DNA of 64,000 bases from 2-02-FULL-66-14 sp964651335. Lineage in GTDB: Bacteria; Pseudomonadota; Gammaproteobacteria; Burkholderiales; SG8-39. This document shows, piece after piece, positions 1 to 8,721 of the stretch (within the stretch, counting starts at the first letter, position 1; every line of letters starts with the position of its first letter). The stretch is taken from NCBI GenBank assembly GCA_964651335.1, contig CAZYVT010000006.1, positions 1 through 64,000 on the forward strand, given 5' to 3'. The notes below the pieces were generated by a model. That model was not told where the DNA came from, made no database searches, and worked only from the letters and a program-made list of their open reading frames with translations. The translations under genes were made by a program, and so were the position numbers.

Positions 1-700
1 CGATCTGGGTGAACTCGGGCTGGCGGTCGGCGCGCAGGTCCTCGTCGCGGAAGCAACGCACCACCTGGTAGTAGCGGTCGAATCCCGCAACCATGAGCAG
101 CTGCTTGAAGAGCTGCGGTGACTGCGGAAGCGCGAAAAACGATCCGGGATGCACGCGGCTCGGTACAAGATAATCGCGCGCGCCTTCGGGAGTCGATCGC
201 GTGAGCATCGGGGTCTCGATGTCGATGAAGCCAAGGCTGTCCAGGTACTCGCGCACCGTCATCGTCACGCGGTAGCGCAGCCTCATATTCTTCTGCATCG
301 CTTCGCGTCGCAGGTCGAGGACCCGGTATTGGAGCCTCGTGTTCTCCGACAGGTTGTCGTCATCGATCTGGAAAGGCGGCGTAGCGGATGGATTGAGGAT
401 CTCCACCGCATGGGCGAGCACTTCCACTTCCCCGGTGCGGAGATTCGGGTTGACCGTGCCATCGGGCCGGCGGCGCACGGTTCCCGTGGCCTTGAGCACG
501 AATTCGTTGCGCACGCGGTCGGCGATCTGGAACGCGTCGGGCCGGTCGGGGTCGCAGACCACCTGCGCCAGCCCTTCGCGGTCCCGCAGGTCGATGAAGA
601 TCACACCGCCGTGGTCTCGCCGCCGGTGCGCCCACCCGCACAGCGTCACGGTCCTGCCGACCAGTTCGGCAGTCACCTCGCCGCAATAGTGCGTGCGCAT
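1..700 (-). CDS. aspS: Aspartyl-tRNA synthetase, N-terminal part (runs off the window)
   Basis: Charges tRNA-Asp with aspartate in the cytoplasm. The reading frame is open from an ATG at 698-700 to the window edge, 233 codons or roughly 40 percent of a bacterial AspRS. The first ~100 residues form the anticodon-binding OB fold (starting MRTHYCGEV, with CGWAHRRRDHGGVIFIDLRD). The class II catalytic core then begins: the ETPMLTRSTPEGARDYLVPSR motif is followed by SFFALPQSPQLFKQLLM and the class II motif 2 segment CFRDEDLRADRQPEF, which ends at the edge. It lies 4 bases downstream of the DUF502 gene on the same strand, so the two are probably co-transcribed. The identification is firm; whether it is discriminating or non-discriminating cannot be judged from this part. 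Confidence 0.97.
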   Translation of the reverse strand, partial: MRTHYCGEVTAELVGRTVTLCGWAHRRRDHGGVIFIDLRDREGLAQVVCDPDRPDAFQIADRVRNEFVLKATGTVRRRPDGTVNPNLRTGEVEVLAHAVEILNPSATPPFQIDDDNLSENTRLQYRVLDLRREAMQKNMRLRYRVTMTVREYLDSLGFIDIETPMLTRSTPEGARDYLVPSRVHPGSFFALPQSPQLFKQLLMVAGFDRYYQVVRCFRDEDLRADRQPEFTQI

Positions 701-704
701 CGTT

Positions 705-1316
705 TCAAGTCTTGTCGTTCTTGCCGTTTGCGCCGGGCACCACCACACCCATGGAGATGACGTACTTGAGCGCCTGGTCGACGCTCATGTCGAGCTCGAT
801 TACGTCGCCGCGTGCCACGATCACGAAGTATCCGCCGGTGGGGTTGGGCGTCGTCGGTACGTACACCGAGACGTAATCTCCCTTCAGGTGGCTCAACACG
901 TCGCCGCCGGGAACGCCGGTGAGAAACGCGATCGTCCACATTCCCTCGCGCGGCCATTGCACCAGCAGCGCCTTCCGGAACGCCTGGCCGCTCGAGGAGA
1001 ACAGCGTATCGGAAACCTGCTTTACGCTCGAATAAATCGAGTTCACCACCGGGATCCGGTGGAGGATTTCGTGCCACAGGCGGACCAGGCGCTCGCCAAT
1101 GATGTTCGCGGCGAGTACGCCGGTGGCGACGACGATCAGGACCGTCAGCAGCACGCCCATGCCCGGCACATGCACGCCAAGCCAGCGCTCGGTGCGCAAC
1201 AGGTCCGGCAGCAGCAGCAAGGTCTGATCGAGGGTGTCCACGATCAGCTTCAGCACCCAGATCGTGATGACCAGCGGGATCCAGATCAGCAGCCCGGTGA
1301 TGAGGTACTTCTTCAA
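705..1316 (-). CDS. DUF502 family membrane protein
   Basis: A 203-residue inner-membrane protein of the DUF502 family, whose molecular role is unknown. Two hydrophobic segments are visible, at about residues 5-25 (ITGLLIWIPLVITIWVL) and 53-73 (GVLLTVLIVVATGVLAANII). A soluble C-terminal domain follows with the family motifs VPTTPNPTGGYFV and DQALKYVISMGVV. The start is a TTG (KKYLITG follows), the first usable start after an upstream terminator-like hairpin. It stands just upstream of aspS on the same strand, an order shared by many betaproteobacteria, which supports the family call but not a function. No ribosome binding site is obvious in front of the TTG. Confidence 0.9.
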   Translation of the reverse strand: MKKYLITGLLIWIPLVITIWVLKLIVDTLDQTLLLLPDLLRTERWLGVHVPGMGVLLTVLIVVATGVLAANIIGERLVRLWHEILHRIPVVNSIYSSVKQVSDTLFSSSGQAFRKALLVQWPREGMWTIAFLTGVPGGDVLSHLKGDYVSVYVPTTPNPTGGYFVIVARGDVIELDMSVDQALKYVISMGVVVPGANGKNDKT

Positions 1317-1329
1317 GGCGCGATAGGTG

Positions 1330-1357
1330 AAAAAAAAGGCGGCGGAGCCGCTCCGCC
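1330..1357 (-). terminator. Rho-independent terminator after the fmdB-type gene
   Basis: Read on the minus strand, a 7-bp GC stem (plus strand 1341-1347 pairing with 1351-1357, three-base loop) is followed after three bases by eight T (1337-1330). It lies between the fmdB-like stop (1383) and the DUF502 TTG start (1316), so it should end or attenuate transcription coming from ssb and the fmdB-like gene. DUF502 and aspS would then need their own promoter or depend on read-through. Confidence 0.7.
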
Positions 1358-1382
1358 GGGCAGTCTGTTCAGCGGCTGAGCT

Positions 1383-1694
1383 TCAGTTCGCGGCGCTGAC
1401 CGGGCAGGCGCCTTGGCCACTCGCCGCCGCCGTCTCGCCCTTCGACTTGGGCTTCGCTTCCTGCTTGGCCGTATCCTGCTTGGCCGCATCCGGCTTGGCC
1501 GGCTTGCCGCCGCTGTTCCTGAAGTCGGTCGCATACCAGCCCGAGCCTTTCAGCTGGAAACCGGCCGCGCTCAGCATTTTCCGAAGGCTCTCGTGTCCAC
1601 AGGATGGACACACCTCCATCCGCGGTTCGCTGATCTTCTGCAGATATTCGTTCTGGAAGCCGCAGTCCGAACAGCGATACTCGTAGATCGGCAT
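1383..1694 (-). CDS. FmdB-type zinc ribbon protein
   Basis: A 103-residue protein of the FmdB / CxxC_CXXC_SSSS family. The N-terminus MPIYEYRC and the two CxxC pairs (C8, C11, C29, C32) form one zinc ribbon. A conserved patch LRKMLSAAGFQLKGSGWYATDF follows in two parts, and the tail from about residue 65 is low-complexity, rich in Lys, Ala and Pro. Members are often annotated as putative regulatory proteins, but no biochemical role is established. It sits between ssb and DUF502 on the same strand, as in many betaproteobacteria, with a strong terminator-like hairpin directly after it. Confidence 0.92.
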   Translation of the reverse strand: MPIYEYRCSDCGFQNEYLQKISEPRMEVCPSCGHESLRKMLSAAGFQLKGSGWYATDFRNSGGKPAKPDAAKQDTAKQEAKPKSKGETAAASGQGACPVSAAN

Positions 1695-1794
1695 GACTTG
1701 AGTTCCTTGATTACGTCAGCGCGCAATGATACCGCAATGCAACAACTACGTCACTGATTTATGGGCGAAATCCAGCCGTTCAAGAGGCAGCGAA

Positions 1795-2274
1795 TCAGAA
1801 TGGAATGTCATCCTCCATGTCGTCGAACTTCCCGGCCGGCTTATTCGCCACGGCCTTGGCTGCGGCTTCAGCCGGGGCCTCGCCCTTTGGCTCGGGCTGA
1901 GCTTCGCCGCGCGCCTCGCCGCGCGCCTCTCCCGCCCCGGCGCGCGAACCGAGCATCTGCATCGTGTCGCCAACGATTTCAGTCGTGTAGCGATCGTGGC
2001 CCTCCTTGTCCTGCCACTTGCGCGTGCGGAGGCGGCCCTCGACGTATACCTGCGACCCCTTCTTCAGGTACTCGCCGACGATTTCGGCCAGTCGCCCCCG
2101 GAACACGATCCGGTGCCATTCGGTTTCCTCCTTCTTTTCCCCCGATTTCTTGTCGTTCCAGGCGAACGTTGTCGCGAGCGATACGTTGGTGATCGCCGCC
2201 CCGTCGGGCATGTACCGCGTTTCCGGATCGCGTCCGAGATTGCCGACCAGAATCACCTTGTTCACCGAAGCCAT
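1795..2274 (-). CDS. ssb: Single-stranded DNA-binding protein
   Basis: Binds and protects single-stranded DNA in replication, repair and recombination. It has 159 residues. The OB fold covers about 1-105 (starting MASVNKVILVGNLGRDPETRY, with EWHRIVFRGRLAEI and GSQVYVEGRLRTRKW). A disordered linker follows with repeated GEARGEA units, and the acidic tail ends DDMEDDIPF, the partner-docking peptide of bacterial SSB. It follows the MFS gene on the same strand by 18 bases. The MFS / ssb pair diverging from uvrA is a common proteobacterial arrangement. About 100 bases without a gene separate it from the fmdB-like gene. Confidence 0.97.
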   Translation of the reverse strand: MASVNKVILVGNLGRDPETRYMPDGAAITNVSLATTFAWNDKKSGEKKEETEWHRIVFRGRLAEIVGEYLKKGSQVYVEGRLRTRKWQDKEGHDRYTTEIVGDTMQMLGSRAGAGEARGEARGEAQPEPKGEAPAEAAAKAVANKPAGKFDDMEDDIPF

Positions 2275-2292
2275 GGTTGGTCCCCCCCTCTT

Positions 2293-3519
2293 TCAAGTCC
2301 GTTGCTTTCCGTCCAACGCAAGTCCGGCTCCGCCGTTGACCGCGCCGGCGCGCACCGGTGAACGCATGGTCGTGGCAAGTGCGAGCCAAACGAGCGAAGA
2401 AACCGCGCAGCAGCCGAAAACCGCTGCCGCGCCGTAGTGCTGCGCAAGCCAGCCGCCGGCCAGGCCGCCGAAGAACAGCCCCAGCGTCTGCGTCGTGTTG
2501 TACACGCCGATCGCCGCGCCGCGCGCATGCGCTGGCGCGAGGCGCGTCACCAGCGATGGCAGGAGCGCCTCAAGCACGTTGAACGCGACGAAGAAAGCGA
2601 GCAGCAGCGCGCTGAGCTGCGCCAAGCCATGTCCGAATGCCGCGAGAGCGGCCTGCGCCGCAACGAGAAGCGCCACCGAGGCGAGCAGCACGGGCTTGGC
2701 CCGGTTCCTGCGGTCGGCAAGGAACACGGGCGGCGCCATGAGCGCGAACGAGAGGAGCACAACGGGCAGATAGAACTTCCAGTGCTCCGCAACCGCGAGC
2801 CCCGCCTCGACCAGCAACGGCGGCACGACCACAAACATCGCCATCTGGACCAAGTGCAGGACGAAGATACCGACGTTCAGGCGCATCAGCTCGGGATGAA
2901 AGGCTGCGGACAGACCCCCGGATTCGGGCGCCGCATGCACGTGCGGCGGTGCGTCGGGCACGAGCCCGAGCACTACGCCGATTCCGCAAAGCGAGAGCAA
3001 GCCGGTCAGTGCGAACAGGCCTCCCATGCCGATCCAGCGGTACAGCGCCGGCGCCGCGACCAGCGAAAGCGCGAAGCTCAGCCCGATCGAAGCTCCGATC
3101 ATCGCCATCACCTTGGTGCGGTGCCCTTCGCGCGTCAGGTCGGCCGCGAGCGCAACGACCACCGATGCGATCGCGCCAGCGCCTTGCAGCGCGCGGCCGG
3201 CGATCACGGTCCAGATGTCATCGGCATACGCCGCGAGGAAGCTCCCTGCGGCAAAGAGTACGAGGCCGGCCACGATCAGCGGCTTGCGTCCCCAGCGGTC
3301 GGAGGCCATGCCGAAAGGGATCTGCAGCACCGCCTGCACCAGGCCGTAGGCGCCGAGCGCGATGCCCACCAGGGTCAGGTTCTCGCCGCCAGCGAGTTTC
3401 GGAGCGTGGACTGCGAACACCGGCAGGATCAGGAAAAGCCCGAGCATGCGCAGCCCGAAGATTCCGGCGAGGCTCGCGCCCGCGCGAAGCTCGCTCGAGG
3501 TCATCGGTTCAGAATGCAT
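2293..3519 (-). CDS. MFS transporter (YajR-like, without the C-terminal domain)
   Basis: A major facilitator superfamily protein of about 408 residues with twelve predicted membrane segments. The family signature between helices 2 and 3 is visible as GMASDRWGRKPLI, and helix 4 contains GRALQGAGAIASVV, the pattern of proton-driven drug/sugar exporters. It resembles the MFS gene commonly found between ssb and uvrA in proteobacteria. The extra C-terminal domain seen in E. coli YajR is absent. The start is either ATG at 3519 or an in-frame ATG at 3504; neither has a clear ribosome binding site. The substrate cannot be inferred. It is divergent from uvrA. Confidence 0.88.
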   Translation of the reverse strand: MHSEPMTSSELRAGASLAGIFGLRMLGLFLILPVFAVHAPKLAGGENLTLVGIALGAYGLVQAVLQIPFGMASDRWGRKPLIVAGLVLFAAGSFLAAYADDIWTVIAGRALQGAGAIASVVVALAADLTREGHRTKVMAMIGASIGLSFALSLVAAPALYRWIGMGGLFALTGLLSLCGIGVVLGLVPDAPPHVHAAPESGGLSAAFHPELMRLNVGIFVLHLVQMAMFVVVPPLLVEAGLAVAEHWKFYLPVVLLSFALMAPPVFLADRRNRAKPVLLASVALLVAAQAALAAFGHGLAQLSALLLAFFVAFNVLEALLPSLVTRLAPAHARGAAIGVYNTTQTLGLFFGGLAGGWLAQHYGAAAVFGCCAVSSLVWLALATTMRSPVRAGAVNGGAGLALDGKQRT

Positions 3520-3577
3520 GCAGGACTGGAGTGCGGCGGCGGAAAAAGGCTATATTAACAAGTTTACTTTCTCGCTC
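3520..3577. promoter_or_regulatory. Divergent promoter region between the MFS gene and uvrA
   Basis: Only 58 bases separate the two start codons. A TATATT at 3551-3556 on the plus strand is a plausible -10 for uvrA, but no convincing -35 or LexA/SOS box (CTGT-N8-ACAG) was found by eye, so SOS control of uvrA is not supported here. Confidence 0.4.
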
Positions 3578-6424
3578 GTGCCATTGGACTCCATTCGCAT
3601 CCGCGGCGCACGCACGCACAATCTCAAGAACCTCAACCTCGAGTTGCCGCGCGAAAAGCTCGTCGTGATCACGGGGATCTCCGGCTCCGGCAAGAGTTCG
3701 CTCGCGTTCGACACGCTGTACGCGGAGGGGCAGCGGCGTTACGTCGAGTCGCTCTCGGCGTATGCGCGCCAGTTCCTCGAAAAGATGGACAAGCCCGACG
3801 TCGACCTGATCGAAGGCCTTTCGCCGGCGATCGCGATCGAGCAGAAGGCCTCGAGCCACAATCCGCGCTCCACCGTCGGCACCGTCACCGAGATCCACGA
3901 TTATCTGCGGCTGCTTTTTGCGCGCGTCGGAACGCCGTACTGTCCCGATCACGATCATGCGCTCGAAGCGCAGTCGGTCTCGCAGATGGTCGACCACGTG
4001 CTCGGACTTCCCGACGACACCAGGCTGATGGTGCTCGCGCCGGTGGTCGCAGGGCGCAGGGGCGGGCAGATGGAACTCCTGGACGAGCTGCGCTCGCAAG
4101 GATTCACGCGGGTGCGCGTGGACGGCCGGGTGCACGAGCTGGACGCCGCGCCGCGGCTGCGGAAAAACGTCAAGCATACGGTGGAGGTGGTCATCGACCG
4201 CCTCAAGGTGCGCGCCGACGCGAAGCAGCGGCTCGCCGAATCGTTCGAGACAGCGCTGCGGCATGCGGACGGCCGCGCCATCGCGATCGAGATCGAATCC
4301 GGGAACGAGCACCTGTTTTCGGCGCGTTTCGCCTGCCCGCAGTGCAGCTACGCCCTTGCCGAACTCGAGCCGCGGCTCTTTTCCTTCAACAATCCGATGG
4401 GCGCCTGCCCGAAGTGCGACGGCCTGGGAACGATCGATTTCTTCGACCCTCGGCGCGTGGTGGTGCATCCGAACCTCTCGCTCGCTTCCGGCGCGATCAG
4501 GGGCTGGGACCGGCGCAACCATTTTTACCACTCCATCCTGCAGTCGCTCTCGGCGCACTACGGGTTCGACATCGAACAGCCGTGGGAGCTGCTCGATGAC
4601 GCGGTGCGAAGCCTGATCCTTTACGGCTCCGGAGCAGAGCGGATCGCATTTCACTATCTCACCGAGCGCGGCCGCACCACGGTGAAGGAGCACGCGTTTG
4701 AAGGCGTCATTCCGAACCTCGATCGGCGCTACCGCGAGACCGATTCGCAGGTGGTGCGCGAGGAGCTGGCCAAGTACCGCAACACGCGCCCCTGCCCGGA
4801 ATGCGGCGGCACGCGCCTGCGACAGGAAGCACGGCACGTGCGCATCGCGGGGCGTACGCTGCACGAGATCGCCCGCCTGCCGCTCAGGGATGCGCTCGCG
4901 CTGTTCCGGGAATTCAGGCTCGACGGCGCGCGCGCCCAGATCGCGGAGCGGATCGTCCGGGAGATCGCCAACCGCCTGGAGTTTCTGGTCAATGTCGGGC
5001 TGGACTATCTGTCGCTCGACCGTTCTGCGGAGACGCTTTCGAGCGGCGAGGCGCAGCGCATTCGCCTCGCAAGCCAGATCGGTTCCGGACTGACCGGCGT
5101 CATGTACGTGCTCGATGAACCCTCGATCGGACTGCACCAGCGCGACAACGCCCGCCTGATCGATACGCTCAGGCGCCTGCGCGACCTCGGCAATTCGGTC
5201 ATCGTGGTCGAGCACGACGAGGAGGCGATCCGCGCCGCCGATCACGTGATCGACATGGGGCCCGGCGCCGGCGAAGCGGGCGGGCGCGTGGTCGCCGAGG
5301 GGCCGCCCGAGGCGATCCTCGGCAACGAAAACTCCCTGACCGGCCAATACCTCGGGCGGTTGCTCCGCATCGACGTCCCGCAGCGGCGTAATCGTCCGGG
5401 CGCGCAGCGCCTCGTCATCCGCGGGGCGAGCGGCAACAACCTGAAAAATGCCAGCCTGTCCGTTCCGGTCGGTCTGTTCGTCTGTGTCACCGGTGTCTCG
5501 GGCTCGGGCAAATCGACGCTGGTGAACGACACGATGTTCGCGGCGGTTGCGCGCCACCTTTACGGATCCGCGATCGAGGCCGCCGCGCACGAATCGGTTT
5601 CCGGGCTGGAGCATCTCGACAAGGTGGTCAGCGTCGACCAGAGCCCGATCGGCCGCACGCCGCGCTCGAACCCGGCGACTTATACCGGGCTCTTCACCCC
5701 CATCCGGGAGCTGTTTGCGGGCGTTCCGGAAGCGCGGCAGCGCGGCTACGACGCGGGGCGCTTCTCGTTCAACGTCAAAGGCGGGCGCTGCGAAGTCTGC
5801 CAGGGCGACGGGGTGATCAAGGTCGTGATGCATTTCCTTCCCGACATGTACGTCGCCTGCGACGTGTGCCGGGGCAAGCGCTACAACCGCGAGACGCTGG
5901 AGGTGAAATACAAAGCGCGGAGCATCCACGACGTGCTGCAGATGCGGGTGAGCGAAGCCGGGGAGTTCTTCTCCGCGGTGCCGGCGATCGCGAGAAAGCT
6001 GCAGACGCTTTCGGAAGTCGGCCTGGGCTATCTGCAGCTCGGACAGTCGGCGCTCACGCTTTCGGGCGGCGAGGCGCAGCGCGTGAAACTGTCGCTCGAG
6101 CTCTCCAAGCGCGCGACCGGCAGGACGCTGTACATCCTGGACGAGCCCACCACGGGCCTGCATTTCCATGACATCAAGCTTCTGCTCGATGTGTTGCACC
6201 GCCTGCGCGACGCCGGAAATACGGTGGTGGTGATCGAGCACCACCTCGACGTGATCAAGACGGCGGACTGGGTCATCGACCTCGGCCCCGAAGGCGGCGA
6301 GGGCGGCGGGCGCGTCGTGGCCGAGGGCACGCCTGAGGAAATTGCGGCCAATCCGAATAGCCATACCGGGCGCTATCTGCGGCGCGCGCTCGGCGTCGGG
6401 CTGCGCGAACATGCCGCAGCATGA
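3578..6424 (+). CDS. uvrA: Excinuclease ABC subunit A
   Basis: The damage-recognition ATPase of nucleotide excision repair, which loads UvrB at lesions. About 948 residues, the normal length. Visible features: first Walker A GISGSGKSS (about residues 34-42), UvrB-binding region, zinc-binding CxxC pairs (CPQC and CPKC), first ABC signature LSSGEAQRIRLASQ, second Walker A GVSGSGKST, zinc finger CEVCQGDG with CDVCRGKRY, second signature LSGGEAQRVKLS and Walker B LYILDEPTTGLH. The start is GTG at 3578 or TTG at 3584 (LDSIRIRGARTHNLKNL follows). Upstream in-frame sequence overlaps the divergent MFS gene and is not family-like. Confidence 0.97.
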   Translation: MPLDSIRIRGARTHNLKNLNLELPREKLVVITGISGSGKSSLAFDTLYAEGQRRYVESLSAYARQFLEKMDKPDVDLIEGLSPAIAIEQKASSHNPRSTVGTVTEIHDYLRLLFARVGTPYCPDHDHALEAQSVSQMVDHVLGLPDDTRLMVLAPVVAGRRGGQMELLDELRSQGFTRVRVDGRVHELDAAPRLRKNVKHTVEVVIDRLKVRADAKQRLAESFETALRHADGRAIAIEIESGNEHLFSARFACPQCSYALAELEPRLFSFNNPMGACPKCDGLGTIDFFDPRRVVVHPNLSLASGAIRGWDRRNHFYHSILQSLSAHYGFDIEQPWELLDDAVRSLILYGSGAERIAFHYLTERGRTTVKEHAFEGVIPNLDRRYRETDSQVVREELAKYRNTRPCPECGGTRLRQEARHVRIAGRTLHEIARLPLRDALALFREFRLDGARAQIAERIVREIANRLEFLVNVGLDYLSLDRSAETLSSGEAQRIRLASQIGSGLTGVMYVLDEPSIGLHQRDNARLIDTLRRLRDLGNSVIVVEHDEEAIRAADHVIDMGPGAGEAGGRVVAEGPPEAILGNENSLTGQYLGRLLRIDVPQRRNRPGAQRLVIRGASGNNLKNASLSVPVGLFVCVTGVSGSGKSTLVNDTMFAAVARHLYGSAIEAAAHESVSGLEHLDKVVSVDQSPIGRTPRSNPATYTGLFTPIRELFAGVPEARQRGYDAGRFSFNVKGGRCEVCQGDGVIKVVMHFLPDMYVACDVCRGKRYNRETLEVKYKARSIHDVLQMRVSEAGEFFSAVPAIARKLQTLSEVGLGYLQLGQSALTLSGGEAQRVKLSLELSKRATGRTLYILDEPTTGLHFHDIKLLLDVLHRLRDAGNTVVVIEHHLDVIKTADWVIDLGPEGGEGGGRVVAEGTPEEIAANPNSHTGRYLRRALGVGLREHAAA

Positions 6425-6443
6425 CCTACGGCAGGAGACTCCT

Positions 6444-6929
6444 ATGAACCGAACGCTCACGGTCACCTGGCAGGACCCGATGCCGCTTACACAAGCCGCG
6501 CGCACGATGTCCGGCATCGAGTTCCTGCGCGCGATCCGCGATGGGCGGCTGCCGCCGGCACCGATCCAGGAATTGATCGGCATGAAGCTTGCGGAGGTCG
6601 AGGAAGGCCGTGCGGTTTGGGAACTGGTACCCGCCGAGCAGCACTACAACCCGATCGGCTCGGTGCATGCCGGTGTCGCCGCGACCCTGCTCGACTCGGC
6701 GATGGCCTGCGCCGTGCACTCGCTGCAGCCCGTCGGCAGCGGCTACACCACCCTCGAATTCAAGGTGAATCTGGTACGCGCGGTAACGCCGCAGGCGGGA
6801 ACCCTGCGGGCGATCGGTCGCGTGGTCCATGGCGGCAGTCGCACCGCGACCGCTGAAGGCCGTCTCGAGGACGCTTCGGGCAAGCTCTACGCGCATGCCT
6901 CCACGACCTGCCTGATCCTGCGCGCTTAG
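6444..6929 (+). CDS. PaaI-family hotdog thioesterase
   Basis: A 161-residue acyl-CoA thioesterase-like protein of the PaaI / YbgC hotdog group, expected to hydrolyse small or aromatic acyl-CoA thioesters in the cytoplasm. The signature HYNPIGSVHAGVAATLLDSAM lies at about residues 64-84 and is the HGG-type active-site loop of the family with HAG. The following YTTLEFKVNLVRAV strand and GGSRTATAEGRL are also typical. ATG at 6444 follows GCAGGAG by seven bases. The stop overlaps the stop of the convergent ABC transporter gene. The actual acyl substrate is unknown. Confidence 0.9.
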   Translation: MNRTLTVTWQDPMPLTQAARTMSGIEFLRAIRDGRLPPAPIQELIGMKLAEVEEGRAVWELVPAEQHYNPIGSVHAGVAATLLDSAMACAVHSLQPVGSGYTTLEFKVNLVRAVTPQAGTLRAIGRVVHGGSRTATAEGRLEDASGKLYAHASTTCLILRA

Positions 6930-8662
6930 GCGGGAACGAGCGCCGGCGCCGCTTCGCCCGTACCGTGCCACGTCAAGCGTCGCTGGTGGAACTCCGCGAG
7001 GCTTGCGCGGTGGCCGATCGATACCAGCGTGGTCTGCGGCAGGCGCTCCTCAAGCAACCGATAGAGCGCTGCATGATCCTCGTCCGGCAGCGCCGCGGTC
7101 GCTTCGTCGAGGAACAGCCAGTCGGGCCGGTTGAGCAGCGCGCGTGCGAACGCAAGCCGCTGCTGCTCCCCGCCGGAGAGCACCTGCGCCCAGTTTTCTT
7201 CGCGCGCAAGTTCGCCCGTCAATGATGACAGTCCGACCGACCGCAGCGCTTCATGCGCTGCTGCGTCCGCAATCGTCGCCGAGTCGGACGGATAGCACAC
7301 GGCATGCTTCAACGTGCCGATCGGAAGGTACGGCTTCTGCGGCAGAAAGAGCAGCCTTGCCCCTCGCGGCAGAACGATCCTGCCCTTCCAGTACGGCCAG
7401 ATCCCGGCGAGCGCGCGAAACAGCGTGCTCTTTCCTGCTCCCGACGGCCCGGTGACGAGAACCGATTCGCTTTTCTTCAGCTCCAGCGTTGTCGGCGCGA
7501 GAAGGGTCCTCCCCTGCGGCAGCGCCAGCGCGAGGCTCTCGAGCGTCAGCGTCCCGGGGGCATCGCCTTCGAAGCGGTCGCCGTCGAGCCGTTCCGCCTC
7601 GTCTCGCGCGCGCTCGAGCGCTTGCGTGAACCCGGTGAGCCGGTCCACCGTCGCTTTCCACTCAGCAAGATGTACGTACGCCTCGATGAACCATGACAAT
7701 GCACTCCGGACCTGGCCAAATGCAGTTACGGTCTGCACCATCGTGCCAAGCGGTATCGCCCCCGAAAAGAAGCGCGGCGCGACTACGATGTAGGGAAACA
7801 CGACCGCCAATTGATCGATCGAAAACGTAAACCAAGCGAGTTCCTTGCGCTTTTTCATGATCGCCCACCAGTTCTGGATCACGTTCTTGAAACGCGCGCG
7901 GAAATTGACGAGCTCCTCGTTCTCGCCCCGATATAACGCCACGCCTTCACTGTTCTCGCGCAGACGCACAAGCGCGAAGCGAAATTCGGCTTCGTATCGT
8001 TGCTGGTTGAAATCGAGCCCGATCAGCGGTCTGCCGATGACGTGCGTAAGCACCGTCGCGATCGCAGCGTAGAGCAACGCGCACCACACCAGGTAACCCG
8101 GAATGGTGATTCCGCCGGCGATACTGATCGTCTCCGGTCCGGAAAGTGTCCACAGGATGACCGCGAACGAGCCGAGCGTGACCAATGCGGATAGCAGTCC
8201 CAGTGAAAGCGAGAGCGTCAGATCAACGAAAATGCGCAGATCCTCGGCGACGCGCTGGTCCGGGTTGTCGGTACCGCGGTCGAGGAGTTGAAGACGGTAG
8301 TAAGTACGGTCTTGAAGCCAATCACCCAAAAACCTTTCGGTTAGCCAGGTACGCCACTCGATCTGCAGCATCTGTTGCAAATAGAGCCGATAGACGCCAA
8401 CGATGATGTATGCGAGACCCAGCACCGTGAAGGTGCCGAGTGAGGCGTAGAACCGGTCTTGGTCCTTGTTCTCAAGACTGTCGTAGAAGTCTTTGTACCA
8501 GGCGTTAAATCGCACATCCAACCACACTAATCCGAGAGTGAGCCCAACCACTGCGCCGAGCAGGAGCAGCCCCTTTATGCGTTCTTTCGACACCCAATAC
8601 GGTTTTGCGAGCGCCCAAAGGGCGCGAAAGAACACCCGGGTAAATTGCTGCGGCTGCCGCAT
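6926..8662 (-). CDS. Fused ABC transporter permease/ATPase (SbmA-BacA / YddA type)
   Basis: 578 residues: an N-terminal SbmA/BacA-like (ABC_membrane_2) permease half with about six membrane segments, joined to one ATPase domain. The permease part has WLDVRFNAWYKDFYDSLENKD near residue 48 and WRTWLTERFLGDWL near 103, both characteristic of this subfamily. The ATPase shows Walker A GPSGAGKST at about 402, signature LSGGEQQR at about 493 and Walker B WLFLDEATAALPDED at about 516. It should work as a homodimer in the inner membrane. Relatives move peptides, vitamin B12-like compounds or very-long-chain acyl groups; the substrate here is unknown. It is convergent with the thioesterase, with overlapping stops. 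Confidence 0.9.
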   Translation of the reverse strand: MRQPQQFTRVFFRALWALAKPYWVSKERIKGLLLLGAVVGLTLGLVWLDVRFNAWYKDFYDSLENKDQDRFYASLGTFTVLGLAYIIVGVYRLYLQQMLQIEWRTWLTERFLGDWLQDRTYYRLQLLDRGTDNPDQRVAEDLRIFVDLTLSLSLGLLSALVTLGSFAVILWTLSGPETISIAGGITIPGYLVWCALLYAAIATVLTHVIGRPLIGLDFNQQRYEAEFRFALVRLRENSEGVALYRGENEELVNFRARFKNVIQNWWAIMKKRKELAWFTFSIDQLAVVFPYIVVAPRFFSGAIPLGTMVQTVTAFGQVRSALSWFIEAYVHLAEWKATVDRLTGFTQALERARDEAERLDGDRFEGDAPGTLTLESLALALPQGRTLLAPTTLELKKSESVLVTGPSGAGKSTLFRALAGIWPYWKGRIVLPRGARLLFLPQKPYLPIGTLKHAVCYPSDSATIADAAAHEALRSVGLSSLTGELAREENWAQVLSGGEQQRLAFARALLNRPDWLFLDEATAALPDEDHAALYRLLEERLPQTTLVSIGHRASLAEFHQRRLTWHGTGEAAPALVPA

Positions 8663-8721
8663 AGTGCACTCCTGTCGGAATTGCGCGAGGGAGTTTACAG
8701 AACGCCTGCCGCAGCGCGAGA

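Noticed and set aside
3520..3577. SOS (LexA) box upstream of uvrA
   Set aside because: No CTGT-N8-ACAG-like palindrome found in the intergenic region.
3509..6583. Long open frame (over 1000 codons) antisense to uvrA
   Set aside because: It mirrors the uvrA coding strand, has Arg/His/Asp-rich content typical of antisense frames in GC-rich genes, and no family motif. uvrA is intact on the other strand.
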